Below are positions 9,779 through 19,084 of a stretch of DNA of 64,000 nucleotides, piece by piece. Position 1 is the first letter of the stretch, and every line of letters starts with the position of its first letter. The stretch lies in NCBI GenBank assembly GCA_963832945.1, contig CAWHVV010000007.1, positions 372,001-436,000 on the forward strand, given 5' to 3'. The notes below the pieces were generated by a model. That model worked only from the letters and a program-made list of their open reading frames with translations. It did not search any database and was not told the origin of the DNA. Origin of the DNA: JAFEDN01 sp963832945 (GTDB taxonomy: Bacteria; Pseudomonadota; Gammaproteobacteria; Coxiellales; Coxiellaceae). The position numbers and the translations under genes were made by a program.

Positions 9779-11608
9779 TTATGACTGGAAATCAAAACGC
9801 TTTCTGAGCTCAGGCATTTTTTCGCATAAATCGTTTACCGCTTTTTGTTCCTCAGACGATTTAAAGAAATCGTATTGATAGGGAAATTCGCCTTTTGCGT
9901 AATCGTAAACCAGATCAGCCAGGACGTTTACATTATTCAAACACCCTGATATTTGCTCTCTGGTTTTAAGAGCATATTCTTTCTGAAACTGACGATTTCT
10001 CAGACCCATTTTTTTTAACCGGCAGGTATGAGAATGAGATAAATGATTCAGTCTTTTAAAGGCGGCGCCGCACAAACCATTTAATAAACTCTGGTTAGCC
10101 CATAAAAAATAAACGGCTGAAGCTGTCCATAGTTGTTGAGAATTATCCTCCCACACAAAAAGACGGCATATGCTTTGGTTCAGAGCCAGGGCGCTAACGC
10201 CTGTGTCAGTGATCCCAGCATGATGTAAGCTGAGTTCGGTTAAAGAACTATTGTCCATGAAGGCAGCAACCCCGACGTCTCCAATCGAATTCTCCTCTAA
10301 ATCGAGATTTTTGATGGTTTTATTTTTTGCCAGTTCAATTGCCCCCAAACAAGTGATGTGACATTTTATTAATCGAAGCCCAATAAGAGTGGTATTATCC
10401 CTGAAAGCCGCTGCACCGCCATCACTTATTGCATTTCCGGATATATTGAGCCTGGTAATGACTCCATTTTTTGCGAGCGCAATGGCTCCCTTTTCTTCGA
10501 TACCACAATCAAAGAGATTAAGGTCAGTGATGGACGTGTTATCCTTAAAAGCAGCCGCACCCGGATTGCCGATTATATTGCTATTCAGACTTAACGAGGT
10601 AATCGTTTTATTGCCGGCGAGATCAATGGCGCCCTCTTCTCCGATACCACAATCAGTCAGATCAAGTTCAGTGATGGACGGGTTATCCTTAAAAGCAGCC
10701 GCCCCCCGATTGCCGATTCTATTTATATCCAGGCATAACGAGGTAATCGTTTTCTTGCCGGCAAGATCAATGGCTCCCTGTTCTCCGATACCACAGTCAG
10801 CCAGATCAAGTTCAGTGATGGAATGATTCTCCTTAAAAGCGGCGGCGCCGGTATCTCCAATTTGATTACTCGCCAATGCCAGATGAGTAATGACTTTACT
10901 GGAAGCGAGCGCCATGGCTCCCTTTTCCGTGATGCCGGTTGCAATAAGCGATAAATTTGTAATGGTTCGATTATCTCTCAAAAGCCTGGCGCCATCATCT
11001 CCAATTTGATTAGAATCCAGATCCAGACTCGTGAGAGTCCCATTCCGATAACCAATTTTGCAACTATTTTCCAAATTTATATGGGTGAGAGACAGTTTAT
11101 TTTTAAGTACCTCCCAAACTGCTTCCTGGATTGGCCGACTGCTCAAACAAAATGTATTTAATTGCTTATTATTTGTGAGCGCATCCAGTCCTTTTCCACT
11201 CATATGAGATTTAGCCTCCACAATTGAGAGACCCACCAGGCTGGTTTTGCCTGCCAAATACGATGCCTGCTGATCTGTAATTTCACAATAATTAAAAGCA
11301 AGTTTTGTGGCCGGATTACTCGCCAAAAGACAGGACATCTCTTCATCACTCATCCTGACCGAATGGAGTGTAAGCTGCTTTATGTCCGGGAGGACTTTTG
11401 CCAGTAAAGATGCGCCTTCATCGCTGAGTTGGGTATCTGAGATCCCCAGCTCTGTAATCCGGGGATTTCGGGATAAATACCCACGAACATCTTCCAAATT
11501 AAAACTATATTTATTTTCTCTATAGCTTAAATTTAGTTTCTGTTCAAAACAGTTTAGTTCAATTTCCGAATCCAACTCGAATTGTTCTTCTTCTGATAAA
11601 TTTTTCAT
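9779..11608 (-). CDS. LRR protein, unit C (609 aa)
   Basis: An intact single-length unit. Residues 1 to ~195 form the conserved N-terminal domain, which itself contains irregular LRR-like segments (NPRITELGIS, IKQLTLHSV). Twelve 24-residue repeats run from GTLTSLDL to about residue 490, followed by a helical tail (WANQSLLNGLCG, LVYDYAKGEFPYQY) ending RKRFDFQS. There is no signal peptide or membrane segment, so the protein is cytosolic or exported by a signal-less route. The repeat pattern resembles eukaryotic ribonuclease-inhibitor or NLR-type repeats, which bind proteins. Start ATG 11608 has a GGTGGGAG ribosome binding site. Distinguishing residues include FFKSSEEQKA and CGAAFKRLNH. A role as a secreted host-interaction protein is an inference from lineage and domain type. 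Confidence 0.85.
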   Translation of the reverse strand: MKNLSEEEQFELDSEIELNCFEQKLNLSYRENKYSFNLEDVRGYLSRNPRITELGISDTQLSDEGASLLAKVLPDIKQLTLHSVRMSDEEMSCLLASNPATKLAFNYCEITDQQASYLAGKTSLVGLSIVEAKSHMSGKGLDALTNNKQLNTFCLSSRPIQEAVWEVLKNKLSLTHINLENSCKIGYRNGTLTSLDLDSNQIGDDGARLLRDNRTITNLSLIATGITEKGAMALASSKVITHLALASNQIGDTGAAAFKENHSITELDLADCGIGEQGAIDLAGKKTITSLCLDINRIGNRGAAAFKDNPSITELDLTDCGIGEEGAIDLAGNKTITSLSLNSNIIGNPGAAAFKDNTSITDLNLFDCGIEEKGAIALAKNGVITRLNISGNAISDGGAAAFRDNTTLIGLRLIKCHITCLGAIELAKNKTIKNLDLEENSIGDVGVAAFMDNSSLTELSLHHAGITDTGVSALALNQSICRLFVWEDNSQQLWTASAVYFLWANQSLLNGLCGAAFKRLNHLSHSHTCRLKKMGLRNRQFQKEYALKTREQISGCLNNVNVLADLVYDYAKGEFPYQYDFFKSSEEQKAVNDLCEKMPELRKRFDFQS

Positions 11609-11647
11609 TTTTCTCCCACCACTTTATTATAGACGACAGACTCTGTG

Positions 11648-13483
11648 TTATGATTGGAAATCAAAACGCTTCCTGAGCCCAGGCATTTTTTCGCATAAAT
11701 CGTTTACCGCTTTTTGTTCCTCAGACGATTTAAAGAAACCGTATTGATAGGGAAATTCGCCTTTTGCGTAATCGCAAACCAGATCAGCCAGGACGTTTAC
11801 ATTATTCAAACACTCTGATATTTGCTCTCTGGTTTTAAGAGCATATTCTTTCTGAAACAGACGATTTCTCGGACCCATTCTTTTTATCAGGCGGGTATGA
11901 GAATGGGATAAATGATTCAGCTCCAGGTCTCGAAAGACGACGCCACAAAAACCATTTAATAAGCTCTGGTTAGCCCATAAAAAATAAACGGCTGAAGCTG
12001 TCCATAGTCGTTGAGAATTATCTTCCCACAGACAAAGACGGCGTAGGCTTTGGTTCAGAGCCAGGGCGCTAACGCCTGTGTCAGTGATCCCGGCATGACT
12101 TAATATTAGTTCGGTTAAAGAACTGTTGTCCATGAACGCAGCACCCCCGGCGTCTCCAATCGAATTCCTCCCTAAATCGAGATTTTTGATGGTTTTATTT
12201 TTTGCCAGTTCAATTGCCCCCAAATAAGAGATGTGACATTCTCTTAATGCAAGCCTAATAAGAGAGGTATTATCCCTGAAAGCCGCTGCACCGCCATCCC
12301 TTATTGCATTTCTTGATATATCGAGCCTGGTAATGAGTCCATTTTTTGCGAGCGCAATGGCTCCCTCTTCTCCGATACCACAAAAAACCAGATCAAGTTT
12401 AGTGATGGACGGGTTATCCTTAAAAGCAGCCGCACCCCGATCGCCGATTCTATTGCTATACAGCCTTAACGAGGTAATCGTTTTATTGCCGGCGAGATCC
12501 ATGGCTCCCTGTGCTTCGATACCACAATCAGCCAGGTCAAGTTCAGTGATGGACGGGTTATCCTTAAAAGCAGCCGCACCCCGATTGCCGATTCTATTTT
12601 TACCCAGCCTTAACGAGGTAATCGTTTTATTGCCGGCAAGATCCATGGCTCCCTGTTCTCCGATACCACAGTCAGCCAGATCAAGTTCGGTGATGGACGG
12701 GTTATCCTTAAAAGCGGCGGCACCGGTATCTCCAATTTGATTAGCCGTCAATCTCAGATGAGTAATGACATTACTGGAAGCGAGCGCCATGGCTCCCTTT
12801 TCCGTGATGCCGTTGGCATAAAACGATAAATTTGTTATGGTTCGATTATCTTTCAAAAGCCTGGCGCCATCATCTCCAATTAGATTAGACATCAGATCCA
12901 GACTCGTGAGAGTCCCATTCCGATAATCAATTCCGCAACTTTTTTCCAAATTTATATGGGGGAGAGACAGTTTATTTTTAAGTACCTCCCAAAGTGCCTC
13001 CTGGATTGACTGATTGTACAAACAAAATGTATTTAATTGCTTATTATTTGTGAGCGCATCCAGTCCTGTTCCAGTCATATGAGATTTAGCCTCCATAATT
13101 GAGAGACCCGCCAGTCTGGTTTTGCCTGCCAAATACAATGCCTGCTGATCTGTAATTTTACAAAATTTAAAAGCAAGTTTTGTGACCGGATTACTCGCCA
13201 AAAGACTGGACATCCCTTTATCGCTCATCCTGACCGAATGGAGTGTAAGCTGCTTTATGTCCGGGAGGACTGTTGCCAGTAAAGATGCGCTTTTGTCGTC
13301 GAGTTTGATGAATGAGATCTCCAGCTCTGTAATCCGGGGATTTCGGGATAAATACCCACAAACATCTTCCAAATTAAAACTATATTTATTTTCTCTATAG
13401 TTTAAATACAGTTGCTGTTCAGAACAGTTTAGTTCAATTTCCGAATCTAATTCGAATTGTTCTTCATTTGATAATTTTTTCAT
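11648..13483 (-). CDS. LRR protein, unit D (611 aa)
   Basis: Intact unit with the same three-part plan and twelve repeats. Its first ~195 residues are almost identical to those of unit E: both share SFIKLDDKSASLL, MTGTGLDALTNN and LYNQSIQEA, which the other units lack. Its LRRs differ from E and instead share the RECHISYLG repeat with the second half of unit F. The gene therefore looks like a chimera made by exchange between copies. The tail carries a small insertion (GVVFRDLELNH). The start has a GGTGAGAG ribosome binding site in the 39-base spacer. As with its siblings, binding partner and export route are unknown. Confidence 0.85.
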   Translation of the reverse strand: MKKLSNEEQFELDSEIELNCSEQQLYLNYRENKYSFNLEDVCGYLSRNPRITELEISFIKLDDKSASLLATVLPDIKQLTLHSVRMSDKGMSSLLASNPVTKLAFKFCKITDQQALYLAGKTRLAGLSIMEAKSHMTGTGLDALTNNKQLNTFCLYNQSIQEALWEVLKNKLSLPHINLEKSCGIDYRNGTLTSLDLMSNLIGDDGARLLKDNRTITNLSFYANGITEKGAMALASSNVITHLRLTANQIGDTGAAAFKDNPSITELDLADCGIGEQGAMDLAGNKTITSLRLGKNRIGNRGAAAFKDNPSITELDLADCGIEAQGAMDLAGNKTITSLRLYSNRIGDRGAAAFKDNPSITKLDLVFCGIGEEGAIALAKNGLITRLDISRNAIRDGGAAAFRDNTSLIRLALRECHISYLGAIELAKNKTIKNLDLGRNSIGDAGGAAFMDNSSLTELILSHAGITDTGVSALALNQSLRRLCLWEDNSQRLWTASAVYFLWANQSLLNGFCGVVFRDLELNHLSHSHTRLIKRMGPRNRLFQKEYALKTREQISECLNNVNVLADLVCDYAKGEFPYQYGFFKSSEEQKAVNDLCEKMPGLRKRFDFQS

Positions 13484-13522
13484 TTTTCTCTCACCAATTT
13501 ATTATAGACGACAGACTCTGTG
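13484..13522 (-). promoter_or_regulatory. Conserved 39-base LRR inter-unit spacer (representative)
   Basis: Nearly identical spacers lie at 7821-7859, 11609-11647, 15356-15394, 19046-19084 and 20915-20953. Read on the minus strand, each holds the palindrome ACAGAGTCTGT (13511-13521 here), then a TATAAT hexamer, then a GGTGAGAG or GGTGGGAG ribosome binding site. No good -35 box is visible. Each unit may thus have its own weak, regulated promoter, or the spacer may simply have been copied along with the gene. No terminator is seen. Confidence 0.4.
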
Positions 13523-15355
13523 TTATGATTGGAAATCAAAACGCTTCCTGAGCCCAGGCATTTTTTCGCATAAATCGTTTACCGCTTTTCGTTCCTCAGA
13601 CGATTTAAATAAACCGTATTGATAGGGAAATTCGCCTTTTGCGTAATCGTAAACCAGATCAACCAGGACGTTTACATTATTCAAACACTCTGATATTTTC
13701 TCTCTGGTTTTAATAGCATATTCTTTCTGAAACAGACGATTTCTCAGACCCATTCTTTTTAACAGGCGGATATGAGAATGGGATAAATGATTCAGCTCCA
13801 GGTTTTGAGAAGCGCCACACAAACTATCTAATAAACTCTGGTTAGCCCATAAAAAATAAACGGCTGAAGGTGTCCATAGTCGTTGAGAATTCTCTTCCCA
13901 CAGAAAAAGACGGCATATGCTTTGGTTCAGAGCCAGGGCGCTAACGCCTGTGCCAGTGATCCCGGCATGACTTAAGCTGAGTTCGGTTAAAGAACTATTG
14001 TCCATGAACGCAGCAACCCCGTCGTCTCCAATCGAATTCCCCCCTAAATCGAGATTTTTGATGGTTTTATTTTTTGCCAGTTCAATTGCCCCCAAACAAG
14101 TGAGGTGACATTTTATTAATTCAAGCCCAATAAGAGAGGTATTATCCCTGAAAGCCGCTGCACCGCCATCACTTATTGCATTTCCGGATATATTGAGCCT
14201 GGTAATGACTCCATTTTTTGCGAGCGCAATGGCTCCCTTTTCTTCGATACCACAATCAGCCAGATCAAGTTTAGTGATGGACGGGTTATCCTTAAAAGCA
14301 GCCGCACCCGGATTGCCAATTATATTTTTACCCAGCTCTAATGAGGTAATCGTTTTATTGCCGGCGAGATCAATGGCTCCCTCTGCTCTGATACCACAGT
14401 TAACCAGATCAAGTTCAGTGATGGACGGGTTATCCTTAAAAGCGGCGGCGCCCTGATCGCCGATTATATTTTTATCGAGCCTTAACGAGGTAATCGTATT
14501 ATTGCCGGCAAGATCAATGGCTCCCTGTTCTCCGATACCACAATCAGCCAGATCAAGTTCAGTGATGGACGGGTTATCCTTAAAAGCGGCGGCGCCGGTA
14601 TCTCCAATTTGATTAGCCGTCAATCTCAGATGAGTAATGACATTACTGGAAGCGAGCGCCATGGCTCCCTTTTCCGTGATGCCGTTGGCATAAAGCGATA
14701 AATTTGTTATGGTTCGATTACCTTTCAAAAGCCTGGCGCCATCATCTCCAATTTGATTAAAATTCAGATCCAGACTCGTGAGAGTCCCATTCCGATAACC
14801 AATTTCGCAACTTTCGTCCAAATTTATATGGGGGAGAGACAGTTTATTTTTAAGTACCTCCCAAACTGCCTCCTGGATTGACTGATTGTACAAACAAAAT
14901 GTATTTAATTGCTTATTATTTGTGAGCGCATCCAGTCCTGTTCCAGTCATATGAGATTTAGCCTCCATAATTGAGAGACCCGCCAGTCTGGTTTTGCCTG
15001 CCAAATACAATGCCTGCTGATCTGTAATTTTACAAAATTTAAAAGCAAGTTTTGTGACCGGATTACTCGCCAAAAGACTGGACATCCCTTTATCGCTCAT
15101 CCTGACCGAATGGAGTGTAAGCTGCTTTATGTCCGGGAGGACTGTTGCCAGTAAAGATGCACTTTTGTCGTCGAGTTTGATGAATGAGATCCCCAGCTCT
15201 GTAATCCGGGGATTTCGGGATAAATACCCACAAACATCTTCCAAATTAAAACTATATTTATTTTTTCTATAATTTAAATCTAGTTTCTGTTCAGAACAGT
15301 TTAGTTCAATTTCCGAATCTAATTCGAATTGTTCTTCATTTGATAATTTTTTCAT
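13523..15355 (-). CDS. LRR protein, unit E (610 aa)
   Basis: Intact unit and a clear mosaic. The N-terminal domain is close to that of unit D, while from about residue 200 through the LRRs it is nearly the same as the first half of unit F. Shared features include LLKGNRTITN, CGIRAEGAIDLAGN, KCHLTCLGAIE and WEENSQRLWTPSA. The switch falls around the IGYRNGTLTSLDL segment, which all units share and which could serve as a crossover site. Twelve 24-residue repeats are present. The tail is typical, with one change in an otherwise constant motif (NQSLLDSLCG in place of NQSLLNGLCG). Confidence 0.85.
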   Translation of the reverse strand: MKKLSNEEQFELDSEIELNCSEQKLDLNYRKNKYSFNLEDVCGYLSRNPRITELGISFIKLDDKSASLLATVLPDIKQLTLHSVRMSDKGMSSLLASNPVTKLAFKFCKITDQQALYLAGKTRLAGLSIMEAKSHMTGTGLDALTNNKQLNTFCLYNQSIQEAVWEVLKNKLSLPHINLDESCEIGYRNGTLTSLDLNFNQIGDDGARLLKGNRTITNLSLYANGITEKGAMALASSNVITHLRLTANQIGDTGAAAFKDNPSITELDLADCGIGEQGAIDLAGNNTITSLRLDKNIIGDQGAAAFKDNPSITELDLVNCGIRAEGAIDLAGNKTITSLELGKNIIGNPGAAAFKDNPSITKLDLADCGIEEKGAIALAKNGVITRLNISGNAISDGGAAAFRDNTSLIGLELIKCHLTCLGAIELAKNKTIKNLDLGGNSIGDDGVAAFMDNSSLTELSLSHAGITGTGVSALALNQSICRLFLWEENSQRLWTPSAVYFLWANQSLLDSLCGASQNLELNHLSHSHIRLLKRMGLRNRLFQKEYAIKTREKISECLNNVNVLVDLVYDYAKGEFPYQYGLFKSSEERKAVNDLCEKMPGLRKRFDFQS

Positions 15356-15394
15356 TTTTCTCCCACCACTTTATTATAGACGACAGACTCTGTG

Positions 15395-18300
15395 TTATGA
15401 TTGGAAATCAAAACGCTTCCTGAGCCCAGGCATTTTTTTGCATAAATCGTTTACCGCTTTTCGTTCCTCAGACGATTTAAAGAAATCGTATTGATAGGGA
15501 AATTCGCCTTTTGCGTAATCGTAAACCAGATCAGCCAGGACGTTTATATTATTCAAACACCCTGATATTTTCTTTCTGGTTTTAATAGCATATTCTTTCT
15601 GAAACAGACGATTTCTCAGACCCATTCTTTTTAACAGGCAGGTATGAGAATGGGATAAATGATTAAGCTCGAGGTGTGGAATGGCGCCACACAAACCATT
15701 TAATAAACTCTGGTTAGCCCATAAAAAATAAACGGCTGAAGCTGTCCATAGTCGTTGATAATTTTTTTCCCGCAGAAAAAGACGGCATATGCTTTGGTTC
15801 AGAGCCAGGGCGCTAACGCCTGTGTCAGTGATCCCGGTAAGACTTAAGCCGAGTTCGGTTAAAGAACTATTGTCCATGAACGCAGCAACCCCGGCGTCTC
15901 CAATCAAATTCGCCCTTAAATCGAGATTTTTGATGGTTTTATTTTTTGCCAGTTCAATTCCCCCCAAATAAGAGATGTGACATTCTCTTAATGCAAGCCT
16001 AATAAGAGAGGTATTATCCCTGAAAGCCGCTGCACCGCTATCCCTTATTGCATTTCCGGATATGACGAGACTGGTAATGACTCCATTTTTTGCGAGCGCA
16101 ATGGCTCCCTCTTCTCCGATACCACAATCAGCCAGACCAAGTTCAGTGATGGACGGGTTATCCTTAAAAGCAGCCGCACCCCGATTGCCGATTATATTGC
16201 TATTCAGACTTAACGAGGTAATCGTTTTATTGTCGGCGAGATCAATGGCTCCCTCTGCTCCGATACCACAGTCAGCCAGATCAAGTTCAGTGATGGACGT
16301 GTTATCCTTAAAAGCAGCCGCACCCCGATTGCCGATTATATTTTTATACAGCCTTAACGAGATATTTTTATACAGCCTTAACGAGGTAATCGTATTATTG
16401 CCGGCGAGATCAATGGCTCCCTGTGCTCCGATACCACAGTTAGCCAGCTCAAGTTCAGTGATGGACGTGTTATCCTTAAAAGCAGCCGCACCCCGATTGC
16501 CGATTCTATTTTTATTCAGCTTTAACAAGGTAATCATTTTATTGTCGGCAAGATCAATGGCTCCCTGTTCCGTGATGCCGTTGGCAGAAAGCGATAAATT
16601 TGTTATGGTTCGATTATCTTTCAAAAGCCTGGCGCCATCATCTCCAATTTGATTAGAATCCAGATTCAGACTCGTGAGAGTCCCATTCCGATAACCAATT
16701 TCGCATCTTTCGCCCAAATTTATATGGGGGAGAGACAGTTTATTTTTAAGTACCTCCCAAACTGCCTCCTGGATTGGCCGATTGCTCAAACAAAATGTAT
16801 TTAATTGCTGATTATTTGCGAGCGCATCCAGTCCTTTTCCACTCATATGAGATTTATCCTCCAGAATTGAGAGACCCGCCAGTCTGGTTTTGCCTGCCAA
16901 ATACAATGCCTGCTGATCTGTAATTTCACAAAATTTAAAAACAAGTTTTGTGGCCGGATTTTGCGCCAAAAGACAGGACATCCCTTCATCGCTAATACTG
17001 ACCGAATAAAGTGTAAGCTGCTTTATGGCCGGGAGGACTGTTGCCAGTAAAGATGTGCTTATGTCGTCAAGTTTGGTGAATGAGATACACAGCTCTGTAA
17101 TCCGGGGATTTCCGGATAAATACCCACAAACATCTCCCACATTAAAACTATATTTATTTTCTTTATAGTTTAAATTTAGTTTCTGTTCAGAACAGTTTAG
17201 TTCAATTTCCGAATCTAATTGGAAATCAAAACGCTTCATGAGCCCAGGCATTTTTTCGCATAAATCGTTTACCGCTTTTCGTTCCTCATACGATTTAAAT
17301 AAATCGTATTGATAGGGAAATTCGCCTTTTGCGTAATCGTAAACCAGATCAGCCAGGACGTTTATATTATTCAAACACCCTGATATTTTCTTTCTGGTTT
17401 TAAGAGCATATTTTTTCTGAAACAGACGATTTCTCAGACCCATTCTTTTTAACAGGCAGGTATGAGAATGGGATAAATGATTAAGGTCCAGGTTTTGAAA
17501 GGCGCCACACAAACCATTTAATAAACTCTGGTTAGCCCATAAAAAATAAACGGCTGAAGGTGTCCATAGTCGTTGAGAATTCTCTTCCCACAGAAAAAGA
17601 CGGCATATGCTTTGGTTCAGAGCCAGGGCGCTAACGCCTGTGTCAGTGATCCCGGCATGACTTAAGCTGAGTTCGGTTAAAGAACTATTGTCCATGAACG
17701 CAGCAACCCCGTCGTCTCCAATCGAATTCCCCCCTAAATCGAGATTTTTGATGGTTTTATTTTTTGCCAGTTCAATTGCCCCCAAACAAGTGAGGTGACA
17801 TTTTATTAATTCAAGCCCAATAAGAGAGGTATTATCCCTGAAAGCCGCTGCACCGCCATCACTTATTGCATTTTTGGATATATTGAGCCTGGTAATGACT
17901 CCATTTTTTGCGAGCGCAATGGCTCCCTTTTCTTCGATACCACAATCAGCCAGATCAAGTTTAGTGATGGACGGGTTATCCTTAAAAGCAGCCGCACCCG
18001 GATTGCCAATTATATTTTTACCCAGCTCTAACGAGGTAATCGTTTTATTGCCGGCGAGATCAATGGCTCCCTCTGCTCTGATACCACAGTTAATCAGATC
18101 AAGTTCAGTGATGGACGGGTTATCCTTAAAAGCGGCGGCGCCCTGATCGCCGATTATATTTTTATCGAGCCTTAACGAGGTAATCGTATTATTGCCGGCA
18201 AGATCAATGGCTCCCTGTTCTCCGATACCACAATCAGCCAGATCAAGTTCGGTGATGGACGGGTTATCCTTAAAAGCGGCGGCGCCGGTATCTCCAATTT

Positions 18301-19045
18301 GATTAGCCGTCAATCTCAGATGAGTAATGACATTACTGGAAGCGAGCGCCATGGCTCCCTTTTCCGTGATGCCGTTGGCATAAAGCGATAAATTTGTTAT
18401 GGTTCGATTACCTTTCAAAAGCCTGGCGCCATCATCACCAATTTGATTAAAATTCAGATCCAGACTCGTGAGAGTCCCATTCCGATAACCAATTTCGCAT
18501 CTTTCGCCCAAATTTATATGGGGGAGAGACAGTTTATTTTTAAGTACCTCCCAAACTGCCTCCTGGATTGGCCAATTGCTCAAAAAAAATGTATTTAATT
18601 GCTGATTATTTGTTAGCGCATCCAGTCCTTTTCCACTCATATGAGATTTATCCTCCAGAATTGAGAGACCCGCCAGTCTGGTTTTGCCTGCCAAATACAA
18701 TGCCTGCTGATCTGTAATTTCACAAAATTTAAAAACAAGTTTTGTGGCCGGATTTTGCGCCAAAAGACAGGACATCCCTTCATCGCTAATACTGACCGAA
18801 TAAAGTGTAAGCTGCTTTATGGCCGGGAGGACTGTTGCCAGTAAAGATGTGCTTATGTCGTCAAGTTTGGTGAATGAGATACACAGCTCTGTAATCCGGG
18901 GATTTCCGGATAAATACCCACAAACATCTCCCACATTAAAACTATATTTATTTTCTTTATAGTTTAAATTTAGTTTCTGTTCAGAACAGTTTAGTTCAAT
19001 TTCCGAATCTAATTCGAATTGTTCTTCATTTGATAATTTTTTCAT
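15395..19045 (-). CDS. Double-length LRR protein, unit F (1216 aa, in-frame fusion of two units)
   Basis: Two complete units are joined in one frame. The first runs to ...MKRFDFQ (about residue 604) and passes directly into LDSEIELNCSEQK of the second, losing the first stop, the spacer, the start codon and about 11 N-terminal residues. The DNA junction is near 17215-17222, where the AATT of the gene start meets the TTGGAAATC of the gene end. The two N-terminal domains are nearly identical, suggesting a recent event. The product has 24 LRRs. In the second half a 24-base tandem duplication (SLRLYKNI twice, bases 16338-16385) enlarges one repeat, and the second LRR is a hybrid (NGITEQ joined to GAIDLADN). 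A protein with two LRR arcs could bridge two partners; that is speculation. Confidence 0.85.
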   Translation of the reverse strand: MKKLSNEEQFELDSEIELNCSEQKLNLNYKENKYSFNVGDVCGYLSGNPRITELCISFTKLDDISTSLLATVLPAIKQLTLYSVSISDEGMSCLLAQNPATKLVFKFCEITDQQALYLAGKTRLAGLSILEDKSHMSGKGLDALTNNQQLNTFFLSNWPIQEAVWEVLKNKLSLPHINLGERCEIGYRNGTLTSLDLNFNQIGDDGARLLKGNRTITNLSLYANGITEKGAMALASSNVITHLRLTANQIGDTGAAAFKDNPSITELDLADCGIGEQGAIDLAGNNTITSLRLDKNIIGDQGAAAFKDNPSITELDLINCGIRAEGAIDLAGNKTITSLELGKNIIGNPGAAAFKDNPSITKLDLADCGIEEKGAIALAKNGVITRLNISKNAISDGGAAAFRDNTSLIGLELIKCHLTCLGAIELAKNKTIKNLDLGGNSIGDDGVAAFMDNSSLTELSLSHAGITDTGVSALALNQSICRLFLWEENSQRLWTPSAVYFLWANQSLLNGLCGAFQNLDLNHLSHSHTCLLKRMGLRNRLFQKKYALKTRKKISGCLNNINVLADLVYDYAKGEFPYQYDLFKSYEERKAVNDLCEKMPGLMKRFDFQLDSEIELNCSEQKLNLNYKENKYSFNVGDVCGYLSGNPRITELCISFTKLDDISTSLLATVLPAIKQLTLYSVSISDEGMSCLLAQNPATKLVFKFCEITDQQALYLAGKTRLAGLSILEDKSHMSGKGLDALANNQQLNTFCLSNRPIQEAVWEVLKNKLSLPHINLGERCEIGYRNGTLTSLNLDSNQIGDDGARLLKDNRTITNLSLSANGITEQGAIDLADNKMITLLKLNKNRIGNRGAAAFKDNTSITELELANCGIGAQGAIDLAGNNTITSLRLYKNISLRLYKNIIGNRGAAAFKDNTSITELDLADCGIGAEGAIDLADNKTITSLSLNSNIIGNRGAAAFKDNPSITELGLADCGIGEEGAIALAKNGVITSLVISGNAIRDSGAAAFRDNTSLIRLALRECHISYLGGIELAKNKTIKNLDLRANLIGDAGVAAFMDNSSLTELGLSLTGITDTGVSALALNQSICRLFLREKNYQRLWTASAVYFLWANQSLLNGLCGAIPHLELNHLSHSHTCLLKRMGLRNRLFQKEYAIKTRKKISGCLNNINVLADLVYDYAKGEFPYQYDFFKSSEERKAVNDLCKKMPGLRKRFDFQS

Positions 19046-19084
19046 TTTTCTCCCACCACTTTATTATAGACGACAGACTCTGTG

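Noticed and set aside
10400..10900. Regularly spaced DNA repeats (72 and 144 bases) that might suggest a CRISPR array
   Set aside because: The period equals the 24- and 48-residue LRR period and lies within intact coding frames; there are no unique spacers and no cas genes.
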